In this document: positions 8,854-17,836 of the stretch, piece after piece
Numbering within the stretch: position 1 is the stretch's first letter
How the letters are laid out: every line of letters starts with the position of its first letter
Source of the DNA: Sphingomonas sp.
Lineage (GTDB): Bacteria > Pseudomonadota > Alphaproteobacteria > Sphingomonadales > Sphingomonadaceae
NCBI RefSeq assembly: GCF_019749955.1
Contig: NZ_JAIEPC010000064.1
Location: 34,727 to 98,726, forward strand
Direction of reading: 5' to 3'
DNA: 64,000 nucleotides
The notes under the pieces: model-generated
Databases searched by the model: none
What the model saw: the letters and a program-made list of their open reading frames with translations, nothing else
What the model was told of the DNA's origin: nothing
Made by a program: the position numbers and the translations under genes

Positions 8854-10566
8854 ATGCCGAGCGTGTTGGACCAGCGTATCGATGCCGCAGTCGCAGGGCT
8901 GACCGGGCCGGGGGGCCCGATGCCGCTCACGACAGTGCAGCGCGATGGCATGGACTATCCCGCCATCGCGGTCGCGCCGCCCGCGCTCACCTATTATTTC
9001 GCGCATTTCTGCACCGAGCATGCCGACAAGACGTTTTTGGTCGCGGGCGACGAGCGGCTGACCTTTGCGCAGGTCCATAGTGCCGCAACCGATGTCGCCC
9101 GCGCGCTGATCGACGGCTTTCACATCACGCGGGGCGACCGGATCGGCATTGCGATGCGCAATTCGCCCGCCTGGATCGCGCTCTACATGGGAATCCTGAT
9201 GGCAGGCGGCGTCGCCACATTGCTCAACGGCTGGTGGCAGACCGGCGAGCTCGCCGACGCCATTGCCGAGGTCGAGTGCAAGCTCGTCTTCGCCGATGCT
9301 CCGCGCGCGCAACGACTCGACGAAGCGACCGGGCTCGGTGCGGAAATTGTGCCGATCGACGATCGCCTTCCGCTCGTGCAGGCGATGGCGCCGCTCACCA
9401 GCCGGGGCGGCAATGCCGAAACCGCGCTGCCGATGCTGATGGGCGATGACAATGCGACGATCCTGTTCACCAGCGGCTCGACCGGCCAGTCGAAGGGCGC
9501 GCTTAGTGATCACCGCGCGATCACCCAGGCCGTGTTCAACTACCTCGCCAGCGCGCTGACGATGCTCGCGCTGGCGACGCAGGACGGCACGCCGCCGCCT
9601 GCGCAGCATGCGACGTTGCTCAACGTGCCGCTCTTCCACGTCACCGCCGAAGTGCCCGTTTTCCTCCAGAGCTTCGCGATGGGCCGCAAGCTCGTGCTGA
9701 TGCCGAAGTGGGATGCCGAAGAAGCGATGCGGCTGATTGAACAGGAACGGGTGAGCTATTTCGTCGGCGTGCCGCTGATGAGCTTTGAAATCCTTACCCA
9801 TCCGAACCGGCCCAACTATGATCTGACGAGCTGCACCGATTTTGCCGCAGGCGGTGCGCCGCGCCCGGTCGAGCATGTCCGCCGCTTGAGCGAGGAAATG
9901 GGCGGGGCCAAGCCGTTGCTCGGCTATGGCCTGACCGAGACCAACGGCGTCGGCTGCGGCAATTACCGCGAAAATTACCTCGCCAAGCCCAATTCGACCG
10001 GGCGCGCCTCGCCCCCGCTCGTCGAACTCGCGATCCTCGACGCGAAGGAGCAGCCGCTGCCAGCTGGCGACCGCGGCGAAGTCGCGATCCGGTCGATCTG
10101 CAACTTCAAGGAATATTACAACCGGCCCGAGGCAACGCGCGATGCCTTTACCGAGGATCGCTTCTTTTTGACCGGGGACATCGGCTATCTCGACGACGAC
10201 GGCTATTTGTTCATCGTCGACCGCAAGAAGGACATCATCATCCGTGGCGGCGAGAATATCTCGTGCCAGGAAGTCGAAGCCGCGATTTACGAAAACCCGT
10301 GCGTCGCCGAAGTCGCGGTGTTCGGGCTGCCCGACGAACGTTTCGGCGAAGTGCCAGGCGCGGTCGTGCATGTCCGCCCCGGCGCCGTGCTCGATGCCGA
10401 AGCGCTGACCGAATTCCTGACCGCGCGGATCGCCGCGTTCAAGGTGCCGCGCATGATCTGGCTGTCGGACGCGCCGCTCGCCCGGCTCGGCACCGAAAAG
10501 ATCGACAAGGTGACGATTCGCGCCACCTATCGCGCGCGTTATGCCGAGGAAGCGCAAGCCGCGTGA
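8854..10566 (+). CDS. class I adenylate-forming acyl-CoA synthetase
   Basis: This 570-residue AMP-dependent ligase should activate a carboxylic acid as acyl-AMP and then acyl-CoA. Conserved motifs are the P-loop [14 protein letters not shown] (about 205-218), YGLTETNG (about 357), and [12 protein letters not shown] followed by [16 protein letters not shown]. The C-terminal catalytic Lys is in TEKIDK (about 549). The ATG at 8854 has GAGGGAGAGA just upstream; the open frame to the left overlaps lgt and is not coding. Substrate length is unclear from sequence. Confidence 0.92.
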   Translation: MPSVLDQRIDAAVAGLTGPGGPMPLTTVQRDGMDYPAIAVAPPALTYYFAHFCTEHADKTFLVAGDERLTFAQVHSAATDVARALIDGFHITRGDRIGIAMRNSPAWIALYMGILMAGGVATLLNGWWQTGELADAIAEVECKLVFADAPRAQRLDEATGLGAEIVPIDDRLPLVQAMAPLTSRGGNAETALPMLMGDDNATILFTSGSTGQSKGALSDHRAITQAVFNYLASALTMLALATQDGTPPPAQHATLLNVPLFHVTAEVPVFLQSFAMGRKLVLMPKWDAEEAMRLIEQERVSYFVGVPLMSFEILTHPNRPNYDLTSCTDFAAGGAPRPVEHVRRLSEEMGGAKPLLGYGLTETNGVGCGNYRENYLAKPNSTGRASPPLVELAILDAKEQPLPAGDRGEVAIRSICNFKEYYNRPEATRDAFTEDRFFLTGDIGYLDDDGYLFIVDRKKDIIIRGGENISCQEVEAAIYENPCVAEVAVFGLPDERFGEVPGAVVHVRPGAVLDAEALTEFLTARIAAFKVPRMIWLSDAPLARLGTEKIDKVTIRATYRARYAEEAQAA

Positions 10567-10604
10567 CGCTGGCATTGCGACCGGTCCGGCCCTAGGGCGG
10601 CGCT

Positions 10605-12827
10605 ATGGCTTTGGGCATGGGCATCGACAGGCGTCGCCTGCTGATTGGCGGGGGTGCCGGCCTCGGGCTGCTCGTCGCCTGGGGCGTGTGGCCGCGCCGC
10701 TATGCGCCCAACCTCGCCGCCGCGCCGGGCGAGACTATCTATGGCGCATGGCTCAAGATCGGCGCCGACGGCCATGTCGCGGTCGCCATCCCCCAGACCG
10801 AACATGGCCAGGGCGTCTATACTGCGCTGCCGCAGATTTTGGCCGATGAACTCGGCGCCGACTGGCGCACCGTCTCGGTCGAGCCCGCGCCGCTCAACCC
10901 GCTCTACGCCAATGCGCTCGGGGCCGAGGAAATGCTCGAAGGCGTGTTTGCGGGTCTGCCGCCTGAACTGACACGCGGCTATGCGACGCGCACCACGCTG
11001 ATGCTGACGGCAGGCTCGACATCGGTGCGCAGCTTCGAACGCGACCTGCGCCGCGCTGGCGCTGCCGCGCGCGTGCTGCTGTGCAAGGCGGCGGCCGTGC
11101 GCTGGGGCGTCGACTGGCGAACGTGCAGCACCGCGAATGGCTTCGTCACCCATGGCAAGCAGCAATTGCGCTTCGGCCCGCTCGCCGCCGAAGCCGCCGC
11201 GCTTGATCTGCCCGACTCGCTGCCGCTGCGCACCGGCGACACCGGGCGGCTCACCGGCCAGTCGCTGCCCCGGCTCGACGTGCCCGCCAAGGTCGACGGC
11301 TCGGCCAATTTTGCGGGCGACATTCGCTTGCCCGACATGGTCTATGCCGCGATTCGCCAGGCGCCAGCGGGCAGCGGCCGCGTCAAATCATTCGATCGCA
11401 AGCGGGCCGAGGCTATTCGCGGGCTGGTCGACGTGGTCGCGACCGACACCTGGGTCGCAGCGGTCGCCAGCAGCTGGTGGAGCGCGAACCAGGCGCTCGA
11501 CGCGATCAACCTGCGCTTCGAGACGACCGGCCCGCGCGCCTCGACCGCCAGCATCGACAAAGCCCTGATCGCGGCGCTCAACGGCCCCGGCGAGCGGATG
11601 GCGTCGCGCGGCGATTTGCGGAGCGTGTTCAAGGGCGCGCGCGTCGTCACCGCTGACTATCGCGTCGGCATGGCCGTGCATGCGTCGATGGAAACGATGA
11701 CCGCTACCGCGCGGTTTGCGCGCGGCCAGCTCGACCTTTGGCTGCCGACGCTCGCCCCTGCGCGCGCGCGCGCCGCCGCAGCGGCGGCAATCGGCATTGC
11801 CGAAAGCGCGGTGATCCTGCACCCGATGATGGCGGGCGGATCGTTCGGCGCCCATCTCGACCACGACGTCGCCGCGCAGGCCGCGCTGATCGCGCAACAG
11901 GTCAAGCGCCCGGTCCAGTTGATCTGGTCGCGGCGCGAGGATTTGGCGCATGATCGCTATCGCCCGCCCGCCGCCGCGCGGCTGACAGCGCGGGTTGGGC
12001 TCAACGGCAGCGTCATGGGCTGGCTCACCAAGATCGCCGCCCCTGCCACGGGCCGCGAAATCGCCGCGCGGCTGTTTGCGGGCGAGTCCGCCGTGCAAGC
12101 CGCGCTCGCGCTGCACGGTGTCGGCGATCCCTATGCCGTGGCAGGCGCGCTCCCCTTTTACCGCTTCCCCAATTTCGCGATCGATCACCACCCGGTCGAG
12201 ATCGGCGTGCCGACCGGCCATTGGCGGTCGGGCGCGCATAGCTACACCGCCTTTTTCACCGAATGTTTCCTCGACGAACTCGCGCATGTCGCGGGCACCG
12301 AGCCGCTGTCGTTCCGCGTCGCGATCACCGGCGAACCCCGCCTTGTGCGCTGCCTGTCGACGGCGGCATCGCTCGGCGGCTGGGAAGGCGGCGTGGCGGG
12401 CAGCGGCCAGGGCATTGCCTGCCACTCATTTCGCGGCAGCCATATCGCCGTGCTGGTCGAGGCGCATCTCGAGGCCGGGCGTCCGCGCGTCGACCGAATC
12501 GTCGCGGCGGTTGATTGCGGGCGCCAGATCAATCCCGATCTGGTGTTGCAGCAGATCGAGGGCGGCTTGCTGTTCGGCGTCGCGGCAGCACTCGGCGGCA
12601 CGACCGGCTTTCGCGATGGGCAGGCAACGGTACATCATTTAGGCCAGCTCAACCTGCCGCTGCTCGCCGACATCCCCGACATCACCGTCGAGCTGATCCG
12701 CAGCGAAGCTGAGCCCGGCGGGGTGAGCGAGCTGGCGGTACCGCCCGTCGCCCCCGCGATTGCCAATGCCTTGCAAGCCGCTGCGGGCTTTCGCTTCCGC
12801 CACTTGCCGTTTACGGCGCCGGTATGA
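10605..12827 (+). CDS. IorB-like molybdopterin-binding aldehyde/xanthine dehydrogenase subunit
   Basis: This 740-residue protein resembles the large subunit of isoquinoline 1-oxidoreductase. A Tat-type signal (MGIDRRRLLIGGGAGLGLL) is followed by two molybdopterin-binding halves; visible parts include IPQTEHGQGVYTALPQILAD, PMMAGGSFGAHLDHDVAAQA and QVKRPVQLIWSRRED. These enzymes normally pair with a 2Fe-2S subunit (IorA) and often a cytochrome c. Neither is adjacent. The start could be 10605 or the in-frame ATG at 10617; neither has a strong ribosome site. The last 4 bp overlap hemH (ATGA). Confidence 0.88.
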   Translation: MALGMGIDRRRLLIGGGAGLGLLVAWGVWPRRYAPNLAAAPGETIYGAWLKIGADGHVAVAIPQTEHGQGVYTALPQILADELGADWRTVSVEPAPLNPLYANALGAEEMLEGVFAGLPPELTRGYATRTTLMLTAGSTSVRSFERDLRRAGAAARVLLCKAAAVRWGVDWRTCSTANGFVTHGKQQLRFGPLAAEAAALDLPDSLPLRTGDTGRLTGQSLPRLDVPAKVDGSANFAGDIRLPDMVYAAIRQAPAGSGRVKSFDRKRAEAIRGLVDVVATDTWVAAVASSWWSANQALDAINLRFETTGPRASTASIDKALIAALNGPGERMASRGDLRSVFKGARVVTADYRVGMAVHASMETMTATARFARGQLDLWLPTLAPARARAAAAAAIGIAESAVILHPMMAGGSFGAHLDHDVAAQAALIAQQVKRPVQLIWSRREDLAHDRYRPPAAARLTARVGLNGSVMGWLTKIAAPATGREIAARLFAGESAVQAALALHGVGDPYAVAGALPFYRFPNFAIDHHPVEIGVPTGHWRSGAHSYTAFFTECFLDELAHVAGTEPLSFRVAITGEPRLVRCLSTAASLGGWEGGVAGSGQGIACHSFRGSHIAVLVEAHLEAGRPRVDRIVAAVDCGRQINPDLVLQQIEGGLLFGVAAALGGTTGFRDGQATVHHLGQLNLPLLADIPDITVELIRSEAEPGGVSELAVPPVAPAIANALQAAAGFRFRHLPFTAPV

Positions 12828-13831
12828 GCCGCCCCGCCGACCATCCCCCCGTCAAGCCCCGCCGGATCGGCGTGATGCTCACCAATCTCGGCACACCCGA
12901 CGGTCCCGATACCAAATCGGTCAAAAATTACCTGCGCGAGTTTCTGTCGGACCGGCGCGTGGTCGAACTGCCCGCGATCATCTGGCAGCCGGTGCTGCGC
13001 GGAATCATTCTCAACACGCGCCCGCAAAAATCGGCCGAGGCCTATCGCGCGGTGTGGAGCGAGGACGGCTCGCCGCTCGCCGCCAACACCAAGCGCCAAG
13101 CCTTGGCGCTCAAGGATGCGTTCGGCGATGATGTGATCGTCGACTGGGCCATGCGCTATGGCAATCCGTCGATCGAAACGGTGATGCAGCGGCTGCGCGA
13201 CGCGGGTTGCGACCGCATATTACTCGCGCCACTTTACCCGCAATATTGCGCGGCAACGACGGCGACGGCCAACGACAAGGCGTTCGAATTGCTGCGGGCG
13301 ATGCGCTGGCAGCCCGCGCTGCGGACGCTGCCGCCCTATTATGACGACCCGGTGCATATCGAGGCCTTGCGCGCGTCGATTACCGAAGGGCTGAGCAAGC
13401 TCGATTTCGAACCCGATGCGCTGATGGTGAGCTTTCACGGCATGCCGGCGCGCACGCTGGACCTTGGCGATCCCTATCATTGCCAATGCCAGAAGACCGC
13501 GCGGCTGCTCGGCGAAGCCCTGGGGCGCGAGGTGACGGTGACCTTCCAGTCGCGATTCGGCTCGGCGATCTGGCTCGAACCCGCGACCGATGTGACGCTC
13601 GAGGCGCTGCCGACCAAGGGCGTCAAGAAAGTCGTCGTGGTGGCCCCTGGTTTTTCGTCCGACTGCCTCGAAACGCTGGAGGAAATCGCGATTCGCGGGC
13701 GTGAACAGTTTGAGGAAGCAGGCGGTACCCACTTTGCCTATCTGCCCTGCCTCAACGATTCACCCGGTGGAATCGCCATGTTGCGTGCGTTGCTCGCGCG
13801 CGAGCTTGAAGGATGGCGCGCGCCGGACTAG
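12824..13831 (+). CDS. hemH: ferrochelatase
   Basis: This 335-residue enzyme inserts Fe2+ into protoporphyrin IX in the last step of heme synthesis. The N-terminus RIGVMLTNLGTPDGP and FLSDRRVVELP are family-typical. LMVSFHGMPART carries the metal-binding His (about residue 205), and SSDCLETLEEI carries the conserved Glu. The YCAATTATAND segment matches the porphyrin-binding region. Its ATG overlaps the stop of the molybdenum hydroxylase, implying coupled translation of functionally unrelated genes. Confidence 0.97.
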   Translation: MSRPADHPPVKPRRIGVMLTNLGTPDGPDTKSVKNYLREFLSDRRVVELPAIIWQPVLRGIILNTRPQKSAEAYRAVWSEDGSPLAANTKRQALALKDAFGDDVIVDWAMRYGNPSIETVMQRLRDAGCDRILLAPLYPQYCAATTATANDKAFELLRAMRWQPALRTLPPYYDDPVHIEALRASITEGLSKLDFEPDALMVSFHGMPARTLDLGDPYHCQCQKTARLLGEALGREVTVTFQSRFGSAIWLEPATDVTLEALPTKGVKKVVVVAPGFSSDCLETLEEIAIRGREQFEEAGGTHFAYLPCLNDSPGGIAMLRALLARELEGWRAPD

Positions 13832-13861
13832 CCTTTCCCTAACGATAAAGAGGAGAGGTTT

Positions 13862-14584
13862 ATGGCACGCGTTGCGATCGTTACCGGCGGCACACGAGGA
13901 ATTGGCGAGGCCATCAGCCTTGGCCTGCAAGCACAAGGCGTTACCGTCGCGGCGAATTACGCTGGCAATGACGAGCGCGCGCGCGAATTCACCGAACGGA
14001 CCGGCATCAAGGCCTATAAATGGGACGTCGCCGATTTCGACGCGAGCCAGGCGGGCGCCGCGCTGGTCGCCGAAGAGCTCGGCCCGGTCGACATCCTCGT
14101 CAACAATGCCGGCATCACCCGCGACGGCACGATCCTGAAGCTGACCTATCAGGCGTGGAAGGACGTGATCGACACCAATTTGGGCGGCTGCTTCAACATG
14201 GCCAAGGCGGTGTTCCCCGGCATGCGCGAGCGCAAATGGGGCCGCATCGTCAATATCGGCTCGATCAATGGCCAGGCCGGGCAGTACGGCCAGGTTAACT
14301 ACGCTGCCGCCAAATCGGGCATCCACGGCTTCACCAAGGCGCTGGCGCAGGAAGGCGCGAAGTTCAACGTGACGGTGAACGCAATCGCGCCGGGCTATAT
14401 CGACACCGACATGGTCGCCGCCGTGCCGCCCGAAGTGCTCGAGAAGATTGTCGCCAAGATTCCGGTCGGGCGACTGGGCCAGGCCGACGAAATCGCGCGT
14501 GCGGTGTCGTTTCTGTGCTGTGACGGCGGCGCGTTCGTGACCGGATCGACGCTGAGCATCAACGGCGGGCAGCATATGTACTGA
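13862..14584 (+). CDS. phaB: acetoacetyl-CoA reductase (SDR)
   Basis: This 240-residue short-chain dehydrogenase has the TGGTRGIG nucleotide loop (8-15), NNAG (81-84) and the triad Ser134, Tyr147, Lys151 in NIGSINGQAGQYGQVNYAAA. The INGQAGQYGQVNYAAAK stretch and the C-terminal GGQHMY are characteristic of PhaB/PhbB, which makes (R)-3-hydroxybutyryl-CoA for polyhydroxyalkanoate. AGGAGAGG lies just upstream of the ATG. No PHA synthase or thiolase is adjacent. FabG is the main alternative but fits the active-site segment less well. Confidence 0.92.
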   Translation: MARVAIVTGGTRGIGEAISLGLQAQGVTVAANYAGNDERAREFTERTGIKAYKWDVADFDASQAGAALVAEELGPVDILVNNAGITRDGTILKLTYQAWKDVIDTNLGGCFNMAKAVFPGMRERKWGRIVNIGSINGQAGQYGQVNYAAAKSGIHGFTKALAQEGAKFNVTVNAIAPGYIDTDMVAAVPPEVLEKIVAKIPVGRLGQADEIARAVSFLCCDGGAFVTGSTLSINGGQHMY

Positions 14585-14642
14585 CGGGCGCAGGCCCGCG
14601 TGCTGCGGGCCGGTGCGCGCGACGCGCGCAGCGCCCGGCACG

Positions 14643-14677
14643 GGGCACCCCGCAAAGTAATACTTTGCGGGGTGCCC
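14643..14677. repeat. 17-bp perfect palindrome with one-base centre
   Basis: GGGCACCCCGCAAAGTA (14643-14659), a single A, and its exact complement (14661-14677) follow the phaB-like gene by 58 bp. Flanking CCGGC and GCCGG extend the symmetry after a short mismatch. There is no U-run, so it is not a classical terminator. Confidence 0.8.
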
Positions 14678-14708
14678 ATGGCCGGCGGACGGGGCTCGCC
14701 CCGATCCG

Positions 14709-14739
14709 GCCGACGGCTTTGCCGTCGGCGATCCTTTTT
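14709..14739 (+). terminator. rho-independent terminator
   Basis: The 9-bp stem GCCGACGGC / GCCGTCGGC with a TTT loop (14709-14729) is followed 5 bp later by five T residues (14735-14739). It could end transcripts from the hemH / acetoacetyl-CoA reductase side. Confidence 0.65.
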
Positions 14740-14789
14740 GATCGATATGAACCAAGCGGGGATTGGGGCTCGGATTGCATCCAATCCCC

Positions 14790-14880
14790 CGTTCGCCCTG
14801 AGCGTGTCGAAGGGCTGTTTTTCTTCTGCGAAACCTTCGAAGAAGAAGAACGGTGCTTCGACAAGCTCAGCACGACCGGA
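14790..14880. repeat. REP-like palindromic repeat, copy A
   Basis: The left arm CGTTCGCCCTGAGCGTGTCG and the right arm GTGCTTCGACAAGCTCAGCA are inverted relative to each other around an irregular TTCTTC/GAAGAAGAAG centre. Nearly the same unit recurs at 60008-60099, and a related one at 56868-56947. All three sit beyond gene 3' ends. Confidence 0.75.
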
Positions 14881-14900
14881 TCAAGGGCATTCCCTTAAGC

Positions 14901-14942
14901 CAAAAACAACAAGGGGCGGGTTCCCTTAAGGAAACCCGCCCC
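14901..14942 (-). terminator. rho-independent terminator of the glycine-zipper gene
   Basis: On the minus strand a GGGGCGGGTT-type stem (arms 14933-14942 and 14913-14922) closes a small loop and runs into TTGTTGTTTTTG (14901-14912). It begins 30 bp after the stop at 14972. Confidence 0.75.
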
Positions 14943-14971
14943 CGCCCTCGATACGCTACGCGAGGGAAATT

Positions 14972-15415
14972 TTACCGGCGGCAGCCGTCACGAGCGATGG
15001 CATTGCCTGCCAGGCCACCCGCTGCGCCGCCGATGATCGTGCCGACTGCGCGGTTGCCGCGACCCGCGACGCCATTGCCGAGCAGCCCGCCAACGATCGC
15101 GCCGAGCACCGTGCCGGTCGTCGCGTCGCAGCGGTTGCGGCGGAAGCTGCTGCGGTAATCGTTGCGGTAATCCTGCCGGTAGTCCTGGCGATAGTCCTGC
15201 CGATAATCCTGCCGGTAATCCTGTTGATAGTCGCGGCGATCATAGCCACGATTGTCATAGCCACGATTGTCATAGCCACGATTGTCATAGCCGCGGTAAC
15301 CGTCATTCTGGTAATAACCGCCACCATAGGATTGCGCGGTCGCAGGGGCCGCCGAAATCAGTGCCGAGGCCGACAGGGCAATTGCGACACTGGCGAGCGT
15401 GAACTTCTTCATCAT
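14972..15415 (-). CDS. secreted glycine-zipper 2TM-domain protein with tandem repeats
   Basis: This 147-residue protein has a signal peptide (MMKKFTLASVAIALSASALI to AAPATAQ). A low-complexity region follows: four YDNRG/YDRR-type pentapeptides, then five YRQD-type units. A C-terminal glycine zipper (GTVLGAIVGGLLGNGVAGRG ... GGAAGGLAGNAIA) resembles the Rick_17kDa/2TM outer-membrane family. The repeats are matched in DNA by 15-bp and 12-bp tandem units. GGAG lies 6 nt before the chosen ATG at 15415; an ATG four codons earlier contains that site and is less likely. GCTAAATC upstream (minus strand) fits an alphaproteobacterial -10 box. Confidence 0.85.
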   Translation of the reverse strand: MMKKFTLASVAIALSASALISAAPATAQSYGGGYYQNDGYRGYDNRGYDNRGYDNRGYDRRDYQQDYRQDYRQDYRQDYRQDYRNDYRSSFRRNRCDATTGTVLGAIVGGLLGNGVAGRGNRAVGTIIGGAAGGLAGNAIARDGCRR

Positions 15416-15563
15416 CGCTATCTCCACTTCAAATCTTCGTACCCAGGCACGATGCCGTCGTTCGATGGTGGAGATTTAGCTGAACGCTTTTGATCGCAGC
15501 CTGAATGCACTTGTTATCGCGCGTTCAGGCAATCTTGCCCTTCCCCGCGTCGCCAGTGCTTCT

Positions 15564-16586
15564 ATGAGCGTGCCGATGCGCCTGTGGCATTCGATCCTGT
15601 TGAGCTTTGTGTTCGTGCCATCGTGGAGCGGCGCGCCGCGTGCGGACGAACCCGATCCGCGCATCCCCTTCGCCATCGAATCGGTCGCGCTTTTTCCCGA
15701 CACGCCCGCACGCCGCCGGTTGGGCGCGCTGGTCTTGCTGCGCGGGTACCGGCTGGTGAGCGCGGACCCGGCGTTCGGCGGCTTTTCGTCGCTCGCCACC
15801 GACGGCCACCGCTTCACCCTGCTGAGCGATGGCGGGCAGGGCATTCGCTTCGCGCTTGGCGCCGACGGCAAGCTGACCGGTCAAAGCGCCTTCGTGCTGC
15901 CCGACGGCCCGGGCAGCGGCTGGGAAAAGAGCGATCGCGATTCCGAATCGATGGCCGTCGATCCCGCCAGCGGGCGGATCTGGGCGGGCTTTGAAACCAG
16001 CAACCAGATTTGGCGCTATGCCCCCGGCTTCGCGCATGCAGAAGCCCACGCCGCGCCACCCGCCATGGCCAACTGGCCCCAAAACCGCGGGCCCGAATCG
16101 ATGATGCGGCTGCGCGACGGACGCTTCGTGGTGATCGGCGAGTCCGATTCCTGGCCCGGCAAGCCGGGTCGCGCTGGAATCATTTTCACGGGCGACCCGA
16201 CGCAGCACCCGCGACGCGGCTTTGCTTTCAGCTACATCGCACCGGAAAATTTCAAACCAACCGATGTTGCCGAGCTGCCTGACGGGCGCTGGATCGCGGT
16301 CAATCGCCGCGTGAGCCTGTCGGCAGGATTCACCGCCTGCATCACGATCATCGACGCGCGCGGCCTGCGGCCCGGCAGCGTGGTGCGCGGTCGCGAGATC
16401 GCCCGATTCGCGAGCCCTGCGCAGCATGACAATTTCGAAGGGATCGCCGTCGTTCGCGTCGGCAGCGCGACCCACGTCTGGATCGTCGCCGACGACAATC
16501 AGACGCGGCCCGTGCAGCAAAGCCTGCTGCTCGAATTCCGGCTGGACGAGACCCCGCCCCGCCCAAGCCGCAACCCGAATCGTTAA
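15564..16586 (+). CDS. secreted phytase-like esterase domain protein
   Basis: This 340-residue protein has an N-terminal signal (hydrophobic [17 protein letters not shown]). The remainder resembles the esterase-like/phytase-like beta-propeller family (PF13449): [39 protein letters not shown] and [19 protein letters not shown] are typical blades. The physiological substrate is unknown. Starts at 15564 or 15576 are possible; neither has a good ribosome site. Its end overlaps the end of rpmB by 4 bp. Confidence 0.82.
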   Translation: MSVPMRLWHSILLSFVFVPSWSGAPRADEPDPRIPFAIESVALFPDTPARRRLGALVLLRGYRLVSADPAFGGFSSLATDGHRFTLLSDGGQGIRFALGADGKLTGQSAFVLPDGPGSGWEKSDRDSESMAVDPASGRIWAGFETSNQIWRYAPGFAHAEAHAAPPAMANWPQNRGPESMMRLRDGRFVVIGESDSWPGKPGRAGIIFTGDPTQHPRRGFAFSYIAPENFKPTDVAELPDGRWIAVNRRVSLSAGFTACITIIDARGLRPGSVVRGREIARFASPAQHDNFEGIAVVRVGSATHVWIVADDNQTRPVQQSLLLEFRLDETPPRPSRNPNR

Positions 16587-16873
16587 GCGGCGGGGACCAG
16601 CTTCTTCTTGATCTGGCGCTTCAGGCGGCGCGCGCGCAGCGACAGATCGTCGTCACCGGTCTTGACCAGCCAGTTGTCGAGCCCGCCGACATGTTCGACC
16701 GAGCGCAGCCCGTGCGTCGAGACGCGCAGCCGCACGCTGGTGCCGAGCGCGTCGGAGATCAGCGTGACATTCTGCAAATTGGGCAGAAAGGTGCGCTTGG
16801 TCTTGTTGTTGGCGTGGGAAACATTGTGACCCACTTGCCGACCCTTGCCGGTCAGCTCGCAAATGCGCGACAT
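16583..16873 (-). CDS. rpmB: 50S ribosomal protein L28
   Basis: This 96-residue protein beginning [20 protein letters not shown] and continuing [11 protein letters not shown] is clear L28. The conserved start is the ATG at 16873, seven codons into the open frame. The lysine-rich C-terminus ([12 protein letters not shown]) is usual for alphaproteobacteria. A TTGACG-N17-TATCGG promoter lies about 45 bp upstream. It is monocistronic, without the rpmG partner seen in many bacteria. Confidence 0.98.
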   Translation of the reverse strand: MSRICELTGKGRQVGHNVSHANNKTKRTFLPNLQNVTLISDALGTSVRLRVSTHGLRSVEHVGGLDNWLVKTGDDDLSLRARRLKRQIKKKLVPAA

Positions 16874-16914
16874 CGCTTTAAATCCTGAAAACACGTGAGC
16901 GTGGAAAGGGCGCG

Positions 16915-16943
16915 CCGATACCGTGCCATGGCCGCCCCGTCAA
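16915..16943 (-). promoter_or_regulatory. sigma70-type promoter of rpmB
   Basis: Read on the minus strand: TTGACG (16943-16938), 17 bp, TATCGG (16920-16915). It is placed correctly for a short rpmB leader. Confidence 0.6.
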
Positions 16944-17024
16944 CCTTTTCCCGCCTTGCGCGATGCAACTCGCGCCGGTGTTGGGCGTTGTTACGCTGAC
17001 GATTTGATGGGCGACAGGAGCTTT

Positions 17025-17279
17025 ATGATGCGATTTCTGCTTGGACTGGTCGGCGTGGTCGCCTTGTTGGTCCTCGGCGCCTGGGCGCTTGGTCTCGTGA
17101 CGCTCAACCAGACGCAAGTCGCGCGTGCCCCCGACGTGAAGGTCGAGGGCGGGCAAGCCCCCGGCTTTGCGGTGAATGTCGCAACCGTCGAACTTGGCAC
17201 TGAAAACAAGACCGTCGCCGTGCCCACTGTCCATGTCACCAAGCCCGGTGACCCCAGGCAAGACGCCCCCGCCAAGTGA
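17025..17279 (+). CDS. small exported or membrane-anchored protein of unknown function
   Basis: This 84-residue protein starts MMRFLLGLVGVVALLVLGAW, a single hydrophobic segment serving as signal or anchor. It continues with QVARAPDVKVEGGQAPGFAV and VPTVHVTKPGD, probably periplasmic. AGGAG at 17016-17020 supports the ATG at 17025. I do not recognise the family. tadA begins 43 bp downstream on the same strand, so co-transcription is likely. Confidence 0.7.
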   Translation: MMRFLLGLVGVVALLVLGAWALGLVTLNQTQVARAPDVKVEGGQAPGFAVNVATVELGTENKTVAVPTVHVTKPGDPRQDAPAK

Positions 17280-17322
17280 TCGCGCGCTAGCCTGGTCGGC
17301 GCGTGACGCGCATAAGGGGGCG

Positions 17323-17772
17323 ATGTTCCCGCTGCCTGATCCGATGCGCGAAGCGCTTGCGGCTGCCATCGAGGCGGCTGACGACGGCGAAGTCCCCGTC
17401 GGCGCGGTGATCACGCGCGGCGGCAAGATTATCGCGCGCGCCGCCAATGCCCCGCGCCGGCTCAATGATCCAACCGCGCATGCCGAAATTCTGGCGATTC
17501 GCGCCGCCGCGCTTGTTCTCGACCGCGACCGGCTCGACGGCTGCGATCTATGGGTAACGCTTGAGCCCTGCGCGATGTGCGCCGGTGCCATCGCGCATGC
17601 CCGCATCGACCGCGTCTATTATGGTGCCGATGACCCCAAGGGCGGCGCGATCGCCCACGGCCCGCGGTTCTTCACCCAGCCGACCTGCCACCACCACCCC
17701 GAAATCTATCCGCACATCGGCGAACGCGATTCGGCCGACCTGCTGCGCACCTTTTTCGCCGCCCGGCGCTGA
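17323..17772 (+). CDS. tadA: tRNA(adenosine-34) deaminase
   Basis: This 149-residue zinc deaminase converts A34 of tRNA-Arg(ACG) to inosine. The catalytic HAE motif is His53-Ala-Glu55 (DPTAHAEIL) and the zinc PCxxC is Pro82-Cys83-x-x-Cys86 (TLEPCAMCAG). The C-terminus ends in SADLLRTFFAARR, as usual for TadA. I chose the ATG at 17323, which has AAGGGGG just upstream. A guanine or cytosine deaminase is less likely given the YYGADDPKGGA segment. Confidence 0.95.
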   Translation: MFPLPDPMREALAAAIEAADDGEVPVGAVITRGGKIIARAANAPRRLNDPTAHAEILAIRAAALVLDRDRLDGCDLWVTLEPCAMCAGAIAHARIDRVYYGADDPKGGAIAHGPRFFTQPTCHHHPEIYPHIGERDSADLLRTFFAARR

Positions 17773-17836
17773 TCAAGCCCACGCCAACAGCAAGGTTGTC
17801 GATTGCGCGGAAACCCGGCAAAGGACGTGTCGGGCC

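Larger units (their letters stand above)
14585..14971. other. gene-free stretch of palindromes and terminators
   Basis: These 387 bp lie between two converging genes. In order they hold a 17-bp near-perfect cruciform (14643-14677), a plus-strand terminator (14709-14739), a REP-like palindromic repeat (14790-14880) and a minus-strand terminator (14901-14942). No credible ORF is present. Confidence 0.8.

Noticed and set aside
15242..15300. Regular 15-bp repeats resembling a CRISPR
   Set aside because: There are no spacers; the units are in frame and encode YDNRG pentapeptides.
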